From Bacteroidota bacterium (GTDB lineage Bacteria; Bacteroidota; Bacteroidia; Chitinophagales; Chitinophagaceae): DNA of 64,000 nucleotides. Positions 25,539 to 35,321 of the stretch are shown here, one piece after another. Made by a program: the position numbers and the translations under genes. The first letter of the stretch is position 1; every line of letters starts with the position of its first letter. The stretch is taken from positions 538,662 through 602,661 of the forward strand of contig VBAT01000010.1 in NCBI GenBank assembly GCA_005884665.1. Direction: 5' to 3'. The notes beneath the pieces were generated by a model. The model did not search any database and was not told the DNA's origin. It worked only from the letters and a program-made list of their open reading frames with translations.

Positions 25539-26405
25539 ATGAAAGCAGGCTTTGTCAACATATTTGGAAGACCTAACGCAGGTAAAAGCACGTTACTCAA
25601 CGCATTGATGGGAGAAAAGATGGCGATCGTGTCACCCAAGGTGCAAACGACACGTCACCGGATCAAAGCAATCCTGACTGAAAAGGACTACCAGGTTGTT
25701 TTTTCAGATACACCCGGGATCATCGAACCCAAATACCGGCTTCACGAAAAAATGATGGACGCCGTAAAAAGCGCGTTGGAAGATGCTGACGTAGCGCTGT
25801 TGATCGTGGATGTAAATGAGAACTGGAGTGAAGCTGATGAAATCTTCGGAGCACTAAAGTTGAAGGTTCCGGCGATTGTTGTCATTAATAAGATCGACAG
25901 GGCCGGCCAGGAAAAAATAAAAGAGGCAGTTGCTTTTTTTGAAAGCAAATCCTATTGCAAAAAATTGCTCACCATTTCAGCAAGCAGCGGCATCAACATC
26001 AGGCAATTCCTGAAACCGATACTTGAGCTATTGCCCGAAGCCGAGCCATTTTATCCGGGGGACGATATCAGCGACTTGCCCACTAAGTTTTTTGTAGGTG
26101 AACTTGTACGCGAAAAGATCTATGAATTGCTTTCCGATGAGCTTCCTTATCAAACCGCGGTGCTGGTACGGGAGTTCAAGGAAAAATCAACCCTGGTGAA
26201 GATTGTTGCCGACATCATTGTGCAGCGTGAAACGCAAAAGGCCATATTGCTGGGAGAGAAAGGCAGTATGATAAAGAAGATTGGCACCGAGGCGCGAAAA
26301 GAGATTGAAAAATTTCTGCAGCAAAAAGTTTTCCTGGAGCTGTTTGTAAAAGTCAAACCGAAGTGGAGGGAGAATGAGATGCAGTTGAAGGAGTATGGAT
26401 ACTAG
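25539..26405 (+). CDS. era: GTPase Era
   Basis: Essential GTPase that binds 16S rRNA and assists 30S subunit maturation. The 288 residues contain G1 GRPNAGKS, G3 DTPG, G4 NKID and G5 SAS in the N-terminal GTPase domain. The C-terminal KH domain follows, with the recognisable 'ILLGEKGSMIKKIGTEARKEIEKFLQQKVFLELFVKVKPKWR'. It is complete and normal in length. A second GTPase, der, follows on the same strand after a 290-base repeat-rich spacer. Confidence 0.96.
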   Translation: MKAGFVNIFGRPNAGKSTLLNALMGEKMAIVSPKVQTTRHRIKAILTEKDYQVVFSDTPGIIEPKYRLHEKMMDAVKSALEDADVALLIVDVNENWSEADEIFGALKLKVPAIVVINKIDRAGQEKIKEAVAFFESKSYCKKLLTISASSGINIRQFLKPILELLPEAEPFYPGDDISDLPTKFFVGELVREKIYELLSDELPYQTAVLVREFKEKSTLVKIVADIIVQRETQKAILLGEKGSMIKKIGTEARKEIEKFLQQKVFLELFVKVKPKWRENEMQLKEYGY

Positions 26406-26697
26406 ATGCCGGATGCCGTCGTTGCGGGAATGGAGCACTCGCTCTGTTTCTCCGCTCTGCGAAACCGCCGGATGATGAATTTAGAATTATGAATGATGAG
26501 TAGGAATATCGCCATTGCGAGCGAAGCGAAACACGTAGGTACTGCCTACGTTCGCAACTGGATTTGCCCCAGAGGGGCATAATATCGTTAGCTCAAAATG
26601 GATGAATTTCCAGGCGCTCCGTAGGTGCGCAATATCGGTGAGCAGAATGAATTATAGCCTGCCTACCGGCAGGGCAGGCGAAGCAAAAAAATTAAAA
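26406..26697 (+). repeat. Composite repeat spacer between era and der
   Basis: In order: a CGTTGCGGGAATGGAG remnant, heptads TGAATTT-AGAATTA-TGAATGA (about 26470-26500), a CATTGCGAGCGAAGCGAA copy (26513), a CGTAGGTACTGCCTACG hairpin (26534-26550), two hairpin-plus-tail units (TGCCCC-aga-GGGGCA then taATATCGTTAGC; GCGC...GCGC then AATATCGGTGAGC), and a CCTGCC...GGCAGG palindrome at 26659-26679. The in-frame extension of der across it (from 26602) is read-through of repeats, not protein. Confidence 0.7.
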
Positions 26698-28011
26698 ATG
26701 TCATTTACATTAGCAATAGTAGGACGCCCGAATGTGGGAAAGAGCACATTGTTCAACCGCTTGCTGGAACAACGCAAGGCCATCGTCGATGACGTAAGCG
26801 GAGTGACCAGGGACCGGCAATATGGAGTCGCCGACTGGAACGGGAAAACATTCAATGTCATCGATACAGGTGGTTTTGTCGCAAGAAGTTCCGATGTGTT
26901 CGAAAAGGAGATTGCCAAACAGGTATTGATCGCCGTGGATGAAGCGGATGCTTTAATCTTCATGGTAGATGCACACACTGGGATGACCGATCTGGATGAT
27001 TCGATGGCCGGGGTCTTGCGCCGCAGCACCAAACCCGTTTTTTTAACGGTCAATAAAGTGGACAATCATGAGCGCATGCTGGAGGCGAACGAATTTTACA
27101 GCCTTGGGTTTGATCATGTATTTTTTATTGCCTCTGCCAGCGGAAGTGGCACCGGTGAGTTGCTGGATGCCGTTAGCGAACTGATCAAGGAAGATTCATC
27201 AGAAGAAATAGAGGAAAAAAATGCCTTACCCAAGTTCGCGATCATCGGTCAACCCAACGTAGGTAAATCTTCCCTGCTGAATGCATTGGTCGGCGAGGAA
27301 AGAACTATCGTCAGCGATATCCCCGGGACAACAAGAGATACCATTCATACTCATTATAAATTATTTCAGAAAGAATTTGTGTTGATAGATACAGCAGGGA
27401 TACGTCGTAAGACCAAGGTGCACGAGGATCTCGAGTTCTATTCTGTCATCCGGGCCATTCGTGCCATGGATGAAGCCGATATCTGCCTTTTGTTGATCGA
27501 TGCTGCCAAGGGTATCTCGGCCCAGGACCTCAACATTTTTAGTCTCGCTGCGCGAAAAGGAAAAGGAATCGTGTTGCTCGTGAACAAATGGGACCTGGTT
27601 GAAAAATCCACCAACACGGCAAAAGATTATGAGAAGCAGTTAAAGGAACGGATAGCTCCATTTACCGATGTTCCCATTCTTTTCATTTCTGCCAAGGACA
27701 AGACCCGCATCTTCAAAGCCATCGAAACGGCACTGGATGTATATGACAGCCGTCATCGCAAAATACCTACCTCCGAGTTGAATGACGTGATGCTAAAAGC
27801 GGTCGAAGCCTATCATGCGCCAGTGGTAAGAGGGCATCCTATTAAAATAAAATATGTGACACAACTACCGACGGTCGTGCCTTCCTTTGCTTTTTTCTGC
27901 AATTTCCCCGATGATATCAAACAGCCGTATAAGAATTACCTGGAAAACCAGTTACGGCAGCATTTCAATTTAAGCGGAGTGCCGGTAAGATTGTTCTTTA
28001 GGAAAAAATGA
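26698..28011 (+). CDS. der: GTPase Der (EngA)
   Basis: Essential ribosome-assembly GTPase acting on the 50S subunit, with two consecutive GTPase domains and a C-terminal KH-like domain. Both G1 motifs are visible (GRPNVGKST near residue 9; GQPNVGKSS near residue 183), with DTGG and DTAG as G3, and NKVD and NKWD as G4. The start is placed at ATG 26698 (MSFTLAIVGRPNVGKS). The track ORF adds 32 residues encoded by palindromic repeats that no Der homolog would have. 437 residues is the normal length. Confidence 0.96.
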   Translation: MSFTLAIVGRPNVGKSTLFNRLLEQRKAIVDDVSGVTRDRQYGVADWNGKTFNVIDTGGFVARSSDVFEKEIAKQVLIAVDEADALIFMVDAHTGMTDLDDSMAGVLRRSTKPVFLTVNKVDNHERMLEANEFYSLGFDHVFFIASASGSGTGELLDAVSELIKEDSSEEIEEKNALPKFAIIGQPNVGKSSLLNALVGEERTIVSDIPGTTRDTIHTHYKLFQKEFVLIDTAGIRRKTKVHEDLEFYSVIRAIRAMDEADICLLLIDAAKGISAQDLNIFSLAARKGKGIVLLVNKWDLVEKSTNTAKDYEKQLKERIAPFTDVPILFISAKDKTRIFKAIETALDVYDSRHRKIPTSELNDVMLKAVEAYHAPVVRGHPIKIKYVTQLPTVVPSFAFFCNFPDDIKQPYKNYLENQLRQHFNLSGVPVRLFFRKK

Positions 28012-28197
28012 TGCTAGCGCAGCGACCTCGCTGTTAGAAAAACTACGATTCCACGGTAACAAAACGCCGGTCCACGTTTTTTTACACAAATCAACATAGC
28101 CACGCTCTTTGTTCAGACAGAAAGTTTAAATTACATAGCAATCCATTGCTCTCTGCAAAACCTTTTCGGATCCTGCCCTGCCACTAAATCTGCCTGA

Positions 28198-30483
28198 ATG
28201 AAAAGGTTTGTACTCTGCTTTTTTTTATTTGCTTTTTGTTGTGCTAGCCATGGCATGCCGAGAACCTGGATCGGCGGCGGTACGGGCAATTGGAGCGTTG
28301 GCGCAAACTGGTCGCCCAATGGAGTACCTACAACGAGTGATGATTTGACAATAAGTAATAGCGCCACAATCACAATCGACGCACCTCCCTTACTTTCTTC
28401 GTTGCTTATTACAGGAAATGCCACAGTAAAATTTACCGTGACCAATTCAACCATAACTCCCTTAACCAGGATTTTTACCCCGACAAGTACAACCTCAACG
28501 ACAAAAGGTTTTCAATTGGATTTAGGATCAACATTAACGTTTGAAACAAATATTTCAAACACTGGTTCAGTCAATATGACTCTTCGTTTTGGGGCGGGGG
28601 TATTTGGACTGATAAATGGCACATTAATATTTAACGGCTCGCTTGCTGGAACAGGTAATCCGCTGACAACGATCGACCTTAACACTACTAGCAATGTCCA
28701 GGTAAATGGTACAATACAATTTGATTATGCGAGCGACAATATTACTGGTGCAACTACAGCAAACCTGTTCTTCAATTCCGGGTCAGTGATGGAAATTCTC
28801 AAAAACGGCGGATCATTTCCTGCAGCAACCTGGAACTCCAACTCGCTGGCCAAAGTGGAAAATATCTTTGGTACGAATGGGCCGGTATTTCTTGGTACAG
28901 CCTATGGCAACCTGGAATGGGACTGTGCGAGTCAAACTTTTGTTGCGTCTTTAACTACCAATGTCTCCTTTAATAACGTGAGTTTCATTTCTACCAATGG
29001 AGCTGCTTTCAGTGTAACGACTGGGGCCTCTGTCGACAATCATACGATGACGATCAATGGCAATCTGACCATTCAATCCAGCGCGTATGTTAATTTGGTC
29101 GGCAACAGCTCCCCGGCTGGCAGTTCTGGAAAAATTTCATTAAAAGGCAATTTAGATCTTCAAACAGGAGGTACGCTCATAACAAATGGAGCTGCAGGAA
29201 CCACAAGTCAATTGGAGTTAAGCGGCTCCTCAAATCAAAACATAACTGCCAACGGTATATTCTCAGGAGTTAGAATGGAAGTTATCATGAATGGGGTCAG
29301 TGCTACTTTGTTGACGCAAGTAATACTTCCAGGCGATTTTAATGCTACCAACGCCAATCTCCAATTGGTGAATGGAAAGATCAAAGCAACAGGAAGCTCA
29401 AAGCTTATCATGTTAGCTACCTCCAGTGTGTCAGGCGGATCAACCAATAGCTTTGTAGAAGGACCGATGCAAAAAAGAGGCAACACTGATTTCGTATTTC
29501 CGCTGGGCATCGGCGGTATATACGCACCGCTGGGAATGTATAATGGTTCCGGAGCTGCTCCTACTGATGCTTTTACTGCAGAATATAAGAGAGCCAACCC
29601 ACAAAGCATTTACGGCCCAAACGTTCAAGCCACTATGAATCATGTAAGCTATGTCGAATACTGGACTCTATCACGAAATCTAGGCACGGCATCGAAGTTG
29701 ATTTCTCTGGATGTTCATCCTCTCAGCTTTTGCAAGGCGCTTGCCAGTACTTATGTTAGCCAGTGGAATGGCTCATTATGGACGAAGCTGAACACGGGCA
29801 TAACAGATGGACCGCATCCCGTCGGGCTTTATCAAACAGGAACAATTCAAACTCTTTCGGCAGTTTCAAACTTTGCATCGCCCGATACCGCTTTTACATT
29901 GATCACTGATCTGAATGAAACTGCCAATCCTTTGCCCGTTACACTTATCACCTTTGACGCACATAAACTATCCGCTACCAAATCTTCCGTTGACTGGGAA
30001 CTTGCCTCCGTCTGTTCGCCCGCTGCAAAGTTTGAAGTTCAACGAACAGAGACAGCCACTGGATTTGTTACTATAGGCGCCATTCCTGGAACCACCACTG
30101 GCAAATCATACAACTTTATTGATAACGATTTGAAAAACGGCATCAACTATTACCGTTTAAAGATCACCGGCGAGGACGGACAGATCAGTTATAGCAGAAC
30201 TATAGCCATAATGAATGGAGTAAATACAGTCTTGCTCACTTCAATGATACCTACTGTTGTAAATCACTCCGCATCATTAACTGTTTCCTCATCAGCCCGG
30301 GAGAAAATAACCATCGTGGTCACGGATATGCAGGGAAGGGTAGTGCAACAAAACAGTTACAATATTGACAACGGAAATTCAACGATCGAAATAAGATTTG
30401 ACCGGCTGGTAGCAGGTATTTATCAACTAACGGGAACGACTTCGTCCGGCAGGCTTAACACGATCCGGTTCATGAAACAGTGA
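28198..30483 (+). CDS. Secreted beta-rich protein with T9SS sorting tail, paralog A
   Basis: 761 residues. Signal peptide (MKRFVLCFFLFAFCCASHG), then 'TWIGGGTGNWSVGANWSPNGVP', the opening of many Bacteroidota repeat proteins, then long Thr/Ser/Asn-rich beta-helical sequence. From about residue 580 a fibronectin-like module begins 'LITFDAHKLSATKSSVDWEL'. The last 80 residues (VTDMQGRVVQQNSYN...AGIYQLTGTTSSGRLNTIRFMKQ) are a type A T9SS C-terminal sorting domain, so it should cross the outer membrane by the Por system. No catalytic motif recognised. The next gene encodes a paralog of exactly the same length. Confidence 0.85.
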   Translation: MKRFVLCFFLFAFCCASHGMPRTWIGGGTGNWSVGANWSPNGVPTTSDDLTISNSATITIDAPPLLSSLLITGNATVKFTVTNSTITPLTRIFTPTSTTSTTKGFQLDLGSTLTFETNISNTGSVNMTLRFGAGVFGLINGTLIFNGSLAGTGNPLTTIDLNTTSNVQVNGTIQFDYASDNITGATTANLFFNSGSVMEILKNGGSFPAATWNSNSLAKVENIFGTNGPVFLGTAYGNLEWDCASQTFVASLTTNVSFNNVSFISTNGAAFSVTTGASVDNHTMTINGNLTIQSSAYVNLVGNSSPAGSSGKISLKGNLDLQTGGTLITNGAAGTTSQLELSGSSNQNITANGIFSGVRMEVIMNGVSATLLTQVILPGDFNATNANLQLVNGKIKATGSSKLIMLATSSVSGGSTNSFVEGPMQKRGNTDFVFPLGIGGIYAPLGMYNGSGAAPTDAFTAEYKRANPQSIYGPNVQATMNHVSYVEYWTLSRNLGTASKLISLDVHPLSFCKALASTYVSQWNGSLWTKLNTGITDGPHPVGLYQTGTIQTLSAVSNFASPDTAFTLITDLNETANPLPVTLITFDAHKLSATKSSVDWELASVCSPAAKFEVQRTETATGFVTIGAIPGTTTGKSYNFIDNDLKNGINYYRLKITGEDGQISYSRTIAIMNGVNTVLLTSMIPTVVNHSASLTVSSSAREKITIVVTDMQGRVVQQNSYNIDNGNSTIEIRFDRLVAGIYQLTGTTSSGRLNTIRFMKQ

Positions 30484-30609
30484 TTTATGAAGTAAAAAAA
30501 TATATGTCTTTTTTGGACAAAGTCCGGATTTTATTATCTTATATTCGTTTTACAATTCAACCTGCTGTAAGACCTTTTCAAAATCCAAAGTCCACCAAAC
30601 TTTATTTTT

Positions 30610-32895
30610 ATGAAAAGGTTTCTACCCATCTCCCTTATCATCTTAATTTCTATTGCCGCGAAGGCCCAAACAAATACCTGGACCGGAGATCTCCTGGGTA
30701 ACTGGGGTAATGCCAGCAAATGGAGCCTTGGGCATGTTCCGACTTCAGGTGAAGATGTAATCATCAACAGCAACAGCAGTATTAATGTGAACTCTTTTGC
30801 AGGGGGCGTGAACGCTATCCGGTCTTTAAAGATCACGGGTGGTGTTTCTGTTAAGCTTACCTGCTCAGTGAACGGCACACGTTACCTGCGAATGTCCAGC
30901 ACTTCCACCTCTTCAAAGGGTTTACAGGTCGATGCCGGTAATACGTTGATATTTGATGCGACCAATACTACAGGTACAGGATTCTGGATATGTGACCTAA
31001 CTGGAGCAGCAGGTGTTACCGGTTTAGTTGATGGTACTTTACAATTTGAAGGTAGTGGCACTGCCTCGGGTGGCGCCAGTCTGAATGTATATACAGGTGC
31101 TTCTAACAATGCCAGTCTCGTTGTAAGTGGTACCGGGAAGATCATTCATATGATCGATACAGGTGATGACAATGGGGGAACGGGATCCTATCTTACTATG
31201 CAATCGGGTTCAATTTATGAACAACACGAAGATGGAGGAGCCGTACCGTTTGGCAACTGGAATATGGGATCTACTGTTAAACTGGTTACAAGCGGAGGGA
31301 CGCCACCATTTTTTGCAGGAAACAGTTACGGTAATGTTGAGATCAACTGTACCGGTCTTACAAGTCCGTTGGCTTTTAATGAAGACATTAGCGTTAACAA
31401 TCTTACGCTTACCAGCAGCGGTGGCAGCTCTGTAGTGGTAAAGACGGCCAGTGGAACTATTCCTTTTACTCTCACCATCAATGGTAACCTCTCTGTTTCG
31501 TCTTCAACCACTCTTGAATTGTCTGTAGTTTCATCTGGCGATGCAGGTGGTAATATCCTGTTAAAGGGACATGTGATGAATAACGGAACCATCAAATCGG
31601 TAAGTGAAAGTGGAAACTTCGAATTCGGAGGCAGTTTCAACCAGGAAATTTCCGGGACGGGTGCCTGGTTTGGAAATGCTCTTACACTCGTAATAAACAA
31701 TACTGCAGGAGTCAAACTATTATCACCGTTAACCCTTAAGACCGGTCTACAGTTCGTCCTTGGAAATATCAAAACCGATGCGATCAACATTCTTACAATG
31801 GCCGGAGGGTGGTCAGGTGCTTCTCCAGCGAGTTTTGTCGACGGGCCTATGCGGAAGGTATCTACCGGCACTTGGATCACATTCCCTGTTGGGAAAGGCA
31901 CTATTTATGCGCCTATTGGCTATTATCATGTTTTAAACCATCAACTAACCGATACATTCCGTGCAGAGTATTTCCGGGCTAATCCCCAAGCCGTTTTCGG
32001 AAGCAATTACGATGTCGCGGGTAACCCCGAAGTGATCCATCATATCAGTAACGTGGAATACTGGAGCCTGACAAGTAATGTCACTTCCGGCACTTTCCTT
32101 GTCAATAGTATCGAGCCCCATATTGGGTTAAACAGTTTTTGCCAGGACATCAGTAATACTTTTACCGCCAGGTTCGATCCCACTACCAACAAGTGGAAAA
32201 ATGCAGGCACAATTGCAAGAAATGTTGAAAGCGCGGGACCACCGTTTGCCACCGGTTACCTTCAAAGCCAATATGCAGAAGGAGGCATATTTACATTGGC
32301 AACAAGCAGTATCAATAATATATTGGGCGTATCACAATCAACTTTACCTATACACCTGATCACATTTGACGCCACAAAGATCAATTCATCTTCTGCGTTG
32401 GTAAACTGGCAACTGGCTGATCTCAGTTCAGCAGCAGAGAAGTTTGAAGTGCAAAGATCCGGCAACGACAGGAATTTTGTTACAATCGGAACGCTTTCGG
32501 GGAAAGACAATGATCGTTTTTATGACTATACCGATAATGAGCTAAAAACGGGTGTCAACCTATATCGTGTGCGGATGACAGATAAGGATGGAAAAATAAC
32601 GTATACACGGATCGCTGCGGTAATAAATGAAGTGAAAGGGTTCCTGGTTACGTCGCTGATGCCGACAATCGTGACGCAATCGACACGGCTGGTAGTGGCT
32701 TCCTCCGACAAGCAAAGAATAGATATCATTGTGACGGATATGCAAGGCAGGGTTATGTTGCGACGCAGCTTCAGCATTGTGGCTGGGAACACAAATATTG
32801 ATTTGTCGATGGAAAAATTGCAGTCAGGCGCTTATGCGTTGACTGCGGTATCTGAGGAAGGGCGGATGAGTACGATACGATTTATAAAGCAATGA
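30610..32895 (+). CDS. Secreted beta-rich protein with T9SS sorting tail, paralog B
   Basis: 761 residues with the same architecture as paralog A: signal peptide (MKRFLPISLIILISIAAKAQ), 'TWTGDLLGNWGNASKWSLGHVP', a Gly/Ser/Thr-rich beta-helix, 'LITFDATKINSSSALVNWQL', and a sorting domain (VTDMQGRVMLRRSFS...SGAYALTAVSEEGRMSTIRFIKQ). Block alignment by eye is continuous over the whole length. The two genes are 126 bases apart on the same strand, which indicates a tandem duplication followed by divergence. Surface or secreted location is a family-based inference; function unknown. Confidence 0.85.
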   Translation: MKRFLPISLIILISIAAKAQTNTWTGDLLGNWGNASKWSLGHVPTSGEDVIINSNSSINVNSFAGGVNAIRSLKITGGVSVKLTCSVNGTRYLRMSSTSTSSKGLQVDAGNTLIFDATNTTGTGFWICDLTGAAGVTGLVDGTLQFEGSGTASGGASLNVYTGASNNASLVVSGTGKIIHMIDTGDDNGGTGSYLTMQSGSIYEQHEDGGAVPFGNWNMGSTVKLVTSGGTPPFFAGNSYGNVEINCTGLTSPLAFNEDISVNNLTLTSSGGSSVVVKTASGTIPFTLTINGNLSVSSSTTLELSVVSSGDAGGNILLKGHVMNNGTIKSVSESGNFEFGGSFNQEISGTGAWFGNALTLVINNTAGVKLLSPLTLKTGLQFVLGNIKTDAINILTMAGGWSGASPASFVDGPMRKVSTGTWITFPVGKGTIYAPIGYYHVLNHQLTDTFRAEYFRANPQAVFGSNYDVAGNPEVIHHISNVEYWSLTSNVTSGTFLVNSIEPHIGLNSFCQDISNTFTARFDPTTNKWKNAGTIARNVESAGPPFATGYLQSQYAEGGIFTLATSSINNILGVSQSTLPIHLITFDATKINSSSALVNWQLADLSSAAEKFEVQRSGNDRNFVTIGTLSGKDNDRFYDYTDNELKTGVNLYRVRMTDKDGKITYTRIAAVINEVKGFLVTSLMPTIVTQSTRLVVASSDKQRIDIIVTDMQGRVMLRRSFSIVAGNTNIDLSMEKLQSGAYALTAVSEEGRMSTIRFIKQ

Positions 32896-32898
32896 TGC

Positions 32899-32962
32899 TG
32901 GTTAATTGGTTGATTAGTTAATTGGTGCTTTCATTTGGATCTACTGATTAACTAATTAACCT
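32899..32962. repeat. Inverted GTTAATT-type repeat between convergent genes
   Basis: Left arm GTTAATTGGTTGATTAGTTA and right arm GATTAACTAATTAACC fill almost the entire 68-bp gap between the T9SS paralog and the DUF4954 gene. The units are 7-8 bp. It may also act as a bidirectional terminator. Confidence 0.7.
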
Positions 32963-32963
32963 A

Positions 32964-35198
32964 TCAGAATCCGAACTTCTTAATGATGCCCAGCACCTGT
33001 TTTTTGAATTGTTTCAATTCTTCCTGCTGCTGGTTGATAAATGCGTTGTCTTTTAGTTTACCGATCACTTTTTCCATTTCTTTTTCATTATCGTAAACCA
33101 TTTTCCTGAATTCATTCTGGTAGTCCTTGGCCCTGGATTCATAAATATTCCTGGTCATCCATTCTTTCGTGGCAATAGCTTCGCGCAGTAACTGGTGAAA
33201 AACCTTCCTGGTGAATTTTTCCGGCTTCAGTTTTTTTATTTCCAGCAACGAAGCAAAAGCGTGTTGGCGCTTGAGCTCTCCATACCGGTCGCTATACTCT
33301 TTATAAAAAGCATGCACCTCGTCCCAGCCATCCAGTTTGCCGGAATGAATATTCCGTATCAATGTTTTTACAGCTTTCTCCGGGATCAGCTGGCCGCCGA
33401 TATTCATCCATTTGCTTCTCCGACTCTCGGTGGATCGCAATGACGTGCTTCGGAGAGGTTGGCCCAGCGCAGATGCTAAATCTGCAAAGGATGAAATATC
33501 TTCTTGCAGGATGAATCGCACCATTTGCGAAGTACCGTAGTAAGTGATCAGTTCTTTGAATAAGCGGTAAGCCCTGGGAAGTTTTACCAGTTGTATTTTT
33601 CGATCGCAGTTTTCCATCCCGGTTCCCCATATTTCGGCATTGTCGGGTATAAGGTCTTGTTCCAGGAGCTTTTCACCGTGACGAATGGCGGCATCTCCCG
33701 AAAACTGGTTGCCTTCCCTGGCGGAAAATGTTTCGCCTGCTGCTTTTTTCAAAACAACCAGTGAATCGAACATTTCATTCACCGTATCCGGTGCAAGCCA
33801 GTCATATTCGAATTCTATCGACTTATCGGTTCTCTTGTCCCGGGTGGAATATTTTCCGGCATTGCGGGCCAACGCATACATGTTGTACATGAACCAATAA
33901 CCCGGCATCACCACCAGTTGGTTCTTGCCAACATCATTATTCACCAGCGAAAAGGGAATGGGGATATTCAGTTCATAAGGAAAATCGCCTTTTGCAATGA
34001 TCGTGAAGGATGCAAATTTTGAATTGTGTTTGAGGCTTACGCATAGACCCGGCCAGAAGCCACGTCCGGCTACTATTTCACCGTCCGGTCCTCTTGAGTT
34101 ATGATTAGAGCCAATTGTTGCGCCGGCTGCCATGTTACTCTGACCCATTACAGCAGCTGCGCATAAAAATGAATTGTTGTGATGTTGTTCATGCGCCGGG
34201 AAAATAAGTGAGTTCAATACCTCGCAGCATGAGATGGTTGAGTTGTCGCCTAAAAAAGAGTTGATCAACCGGGCTCCGTATTTTAATTGTGAGTTGTCAC
34301 CAAGTATAAAGCGCACCGCCTTTACACCGTAGAATATCCGGCACCCCTGCCCAATGATACCATTAACAAGTTCGCAGCCTTCACCGATCTGTGTTTTGGC
34401 TTCCGGGGATGAATTAATGGTAAGGTTCTTCAATTTATTGGCGCCCTTGATATAGGCATCGCTACCGATCCACGCATCCTTGATGATGCTGGTGTTTTTG
34501 ATCACCGTCCGGTCACCCACTTTTCCATAATAACCCCTGCGCCTGTCAAATTTTTTTTCTGTAAATGCCTTGAACTTTTCCATCAACACCTCATCAGCCC
34601 GGTATTTTGTCCAGAGCCAGGCATCACCTGCCTGCATGCCATTGAATGGAAGAATACTGCGACCGGCATTTTCATTACATAGTTCAAGCCAGATACGGAC
34701 GGCTTCAGCTTCACCTTTCTTAATAATGCCATTCCCGAATTTCGAATGATCGGTGGTAGCCAGTTCATCCACGTTGGCTACGATCACATCATTGCCGATG
34801 ATATAATGACTCATGAAATTGACATTGTCAATGGCGACATTGTCTCCGAAATCACAGCTTACGATAATGCTGTTATAAAGACCTACGGGAAGACGGAGAT
34901 TATTGAACTCGAGGAAATAAGCTTCCAGCTTGCCAATGCGAATGAGGCCGAAGAACTTACAATCTTTGATCAGATCGGCATCGAATATGCTATTAACAAA
35001 AACATTTTTCCAGTTATCCGAAGTGTTGCCATTGGCAATTAGCTGTTTGATCTCGACAGCAGTCAATTGACGGAACTTATTCGGTGAACGAAACTGCAGG
35101 TCACGCAAATAATATTCATCTTTTCCTTTAGGGAGAAATTCCGGTTTTACAAAATTGTAGCCAAGAGAGGAGATTGGTTCTTTGTTGATTTTATTCAT
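32964..35198 (-). CDS. DUF4954 family protein (left-handed beta-helix), with in-frame repeat insert
   Basis: 744 residues. The middle part has hexapeptide-repeat character (e.g. INARVN-like turns, IGEGCELVNGIIGQGCRIFYGVKAVRFILGD, 'NSFLGDNSTISCCEVLNSLIFPAHEQHHNNSFLCAAAVMGQSN'), as in acyl- and nucleotidyl-transferases of the left-handed beta-helix type; the family is a Bacteroidota DUF4954. A helical C-terminal region follows. Near residue 580 the segment LRSTSLRSTESRRSK is encoded by a copy of the CATTGCGATCC...AGAAGCAA intergenic repeat, read in frame. Cytosolic; substrate unknown. Confidence 0.8.
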   Translation of the reverse strand: MNKINKEPISSLGYNFVKPEFLPKGKDEYYLRDLQFRSPNKFRQLTAVEIKQLIANGNTSDNWKNVFVNSIFDADLIKDCKFFGLIRIGKLEAYFLEFNNLRLPVGLYNSIIVSCDFGDNVAIDNVNFMSHYIIGNDVIVANVDELATTDHSKFGNGIIKKGEAEAVRIWLELCNENAGRSILPFNGMQAGDAWLWTKYRADEVLMEKFKAFTEKKFDRRRGYYGKVGDRTVIKNTSIIKDAWIGSDAYIKGANKLKNLTINSSPEAKTQIGEGCELVNGIIGQGCRIFYGVKAVRFILGDNSQLKYGARLINSFLGDNSTISCCEVLNSLIFPAHEQHHNNSFLCAAAVMGQSNMAAGATIGSNHNSRGPDGEIVAGRGFWPGLCVSLKHNSKFASFTIIAKGDFPYELNIPIPFSLVNNDVGKNQLVVMPGYWFMYNMYALARNAGKYSTRDKRTDKSIEFEYDWLAPDTVNEMFDSLVVLKKAAGETFSAREGNQFSGDAAIRHGEKLLEQDLIPDNAEIWGTGMENCDRKIQLVKLPRAYRLFKELITYYGTSQMVRFILQEDISSFADLASALGQPLRSTSLRSTESRRSKWMNIGGQLIPEKAVKTLIRNIHSGKLDGWDEVHAFYKEYSDRYGELKRQHAFASLLEIKKLKPEKFTRKVFHQLLREAIATKEWMTRNIYESRAKDYQNEFRKMVYDNEKEMEKVIGKLKDNAFINQQQEELKQFKKQVLGIIKKFGF

Positions 35199-35210
35199 TC
35201 CTGGAATGTA

Positions 35211-35321
35211 GAATTAAGAATTATGAATTATGAATGTTATCCAGTGGGATGTTGCCCTTGCGTCTGTAGAATTTATCTTTGGCAGCAACAATTCATAATT
35301 CATCACTCATCATTCATAATT
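35211..35321. repeat. Inverted GAATTAT heptad block
   Basis: Left arm AAGAATT-ATGAATT-ATGAATG; right arm ATTCATA-ATTCATC-ACTCATC-ATTCATA. The centre is about 55 bp. The right arm runs to the glmS stop codon. Confidence 0.78.

Noticed and set aside
26602-26697. N-terminal extension of Der from the track ORF
   Set aside because: Encoded by repeat hairpins; the conserved GTPase start lies right after ATG 26698.
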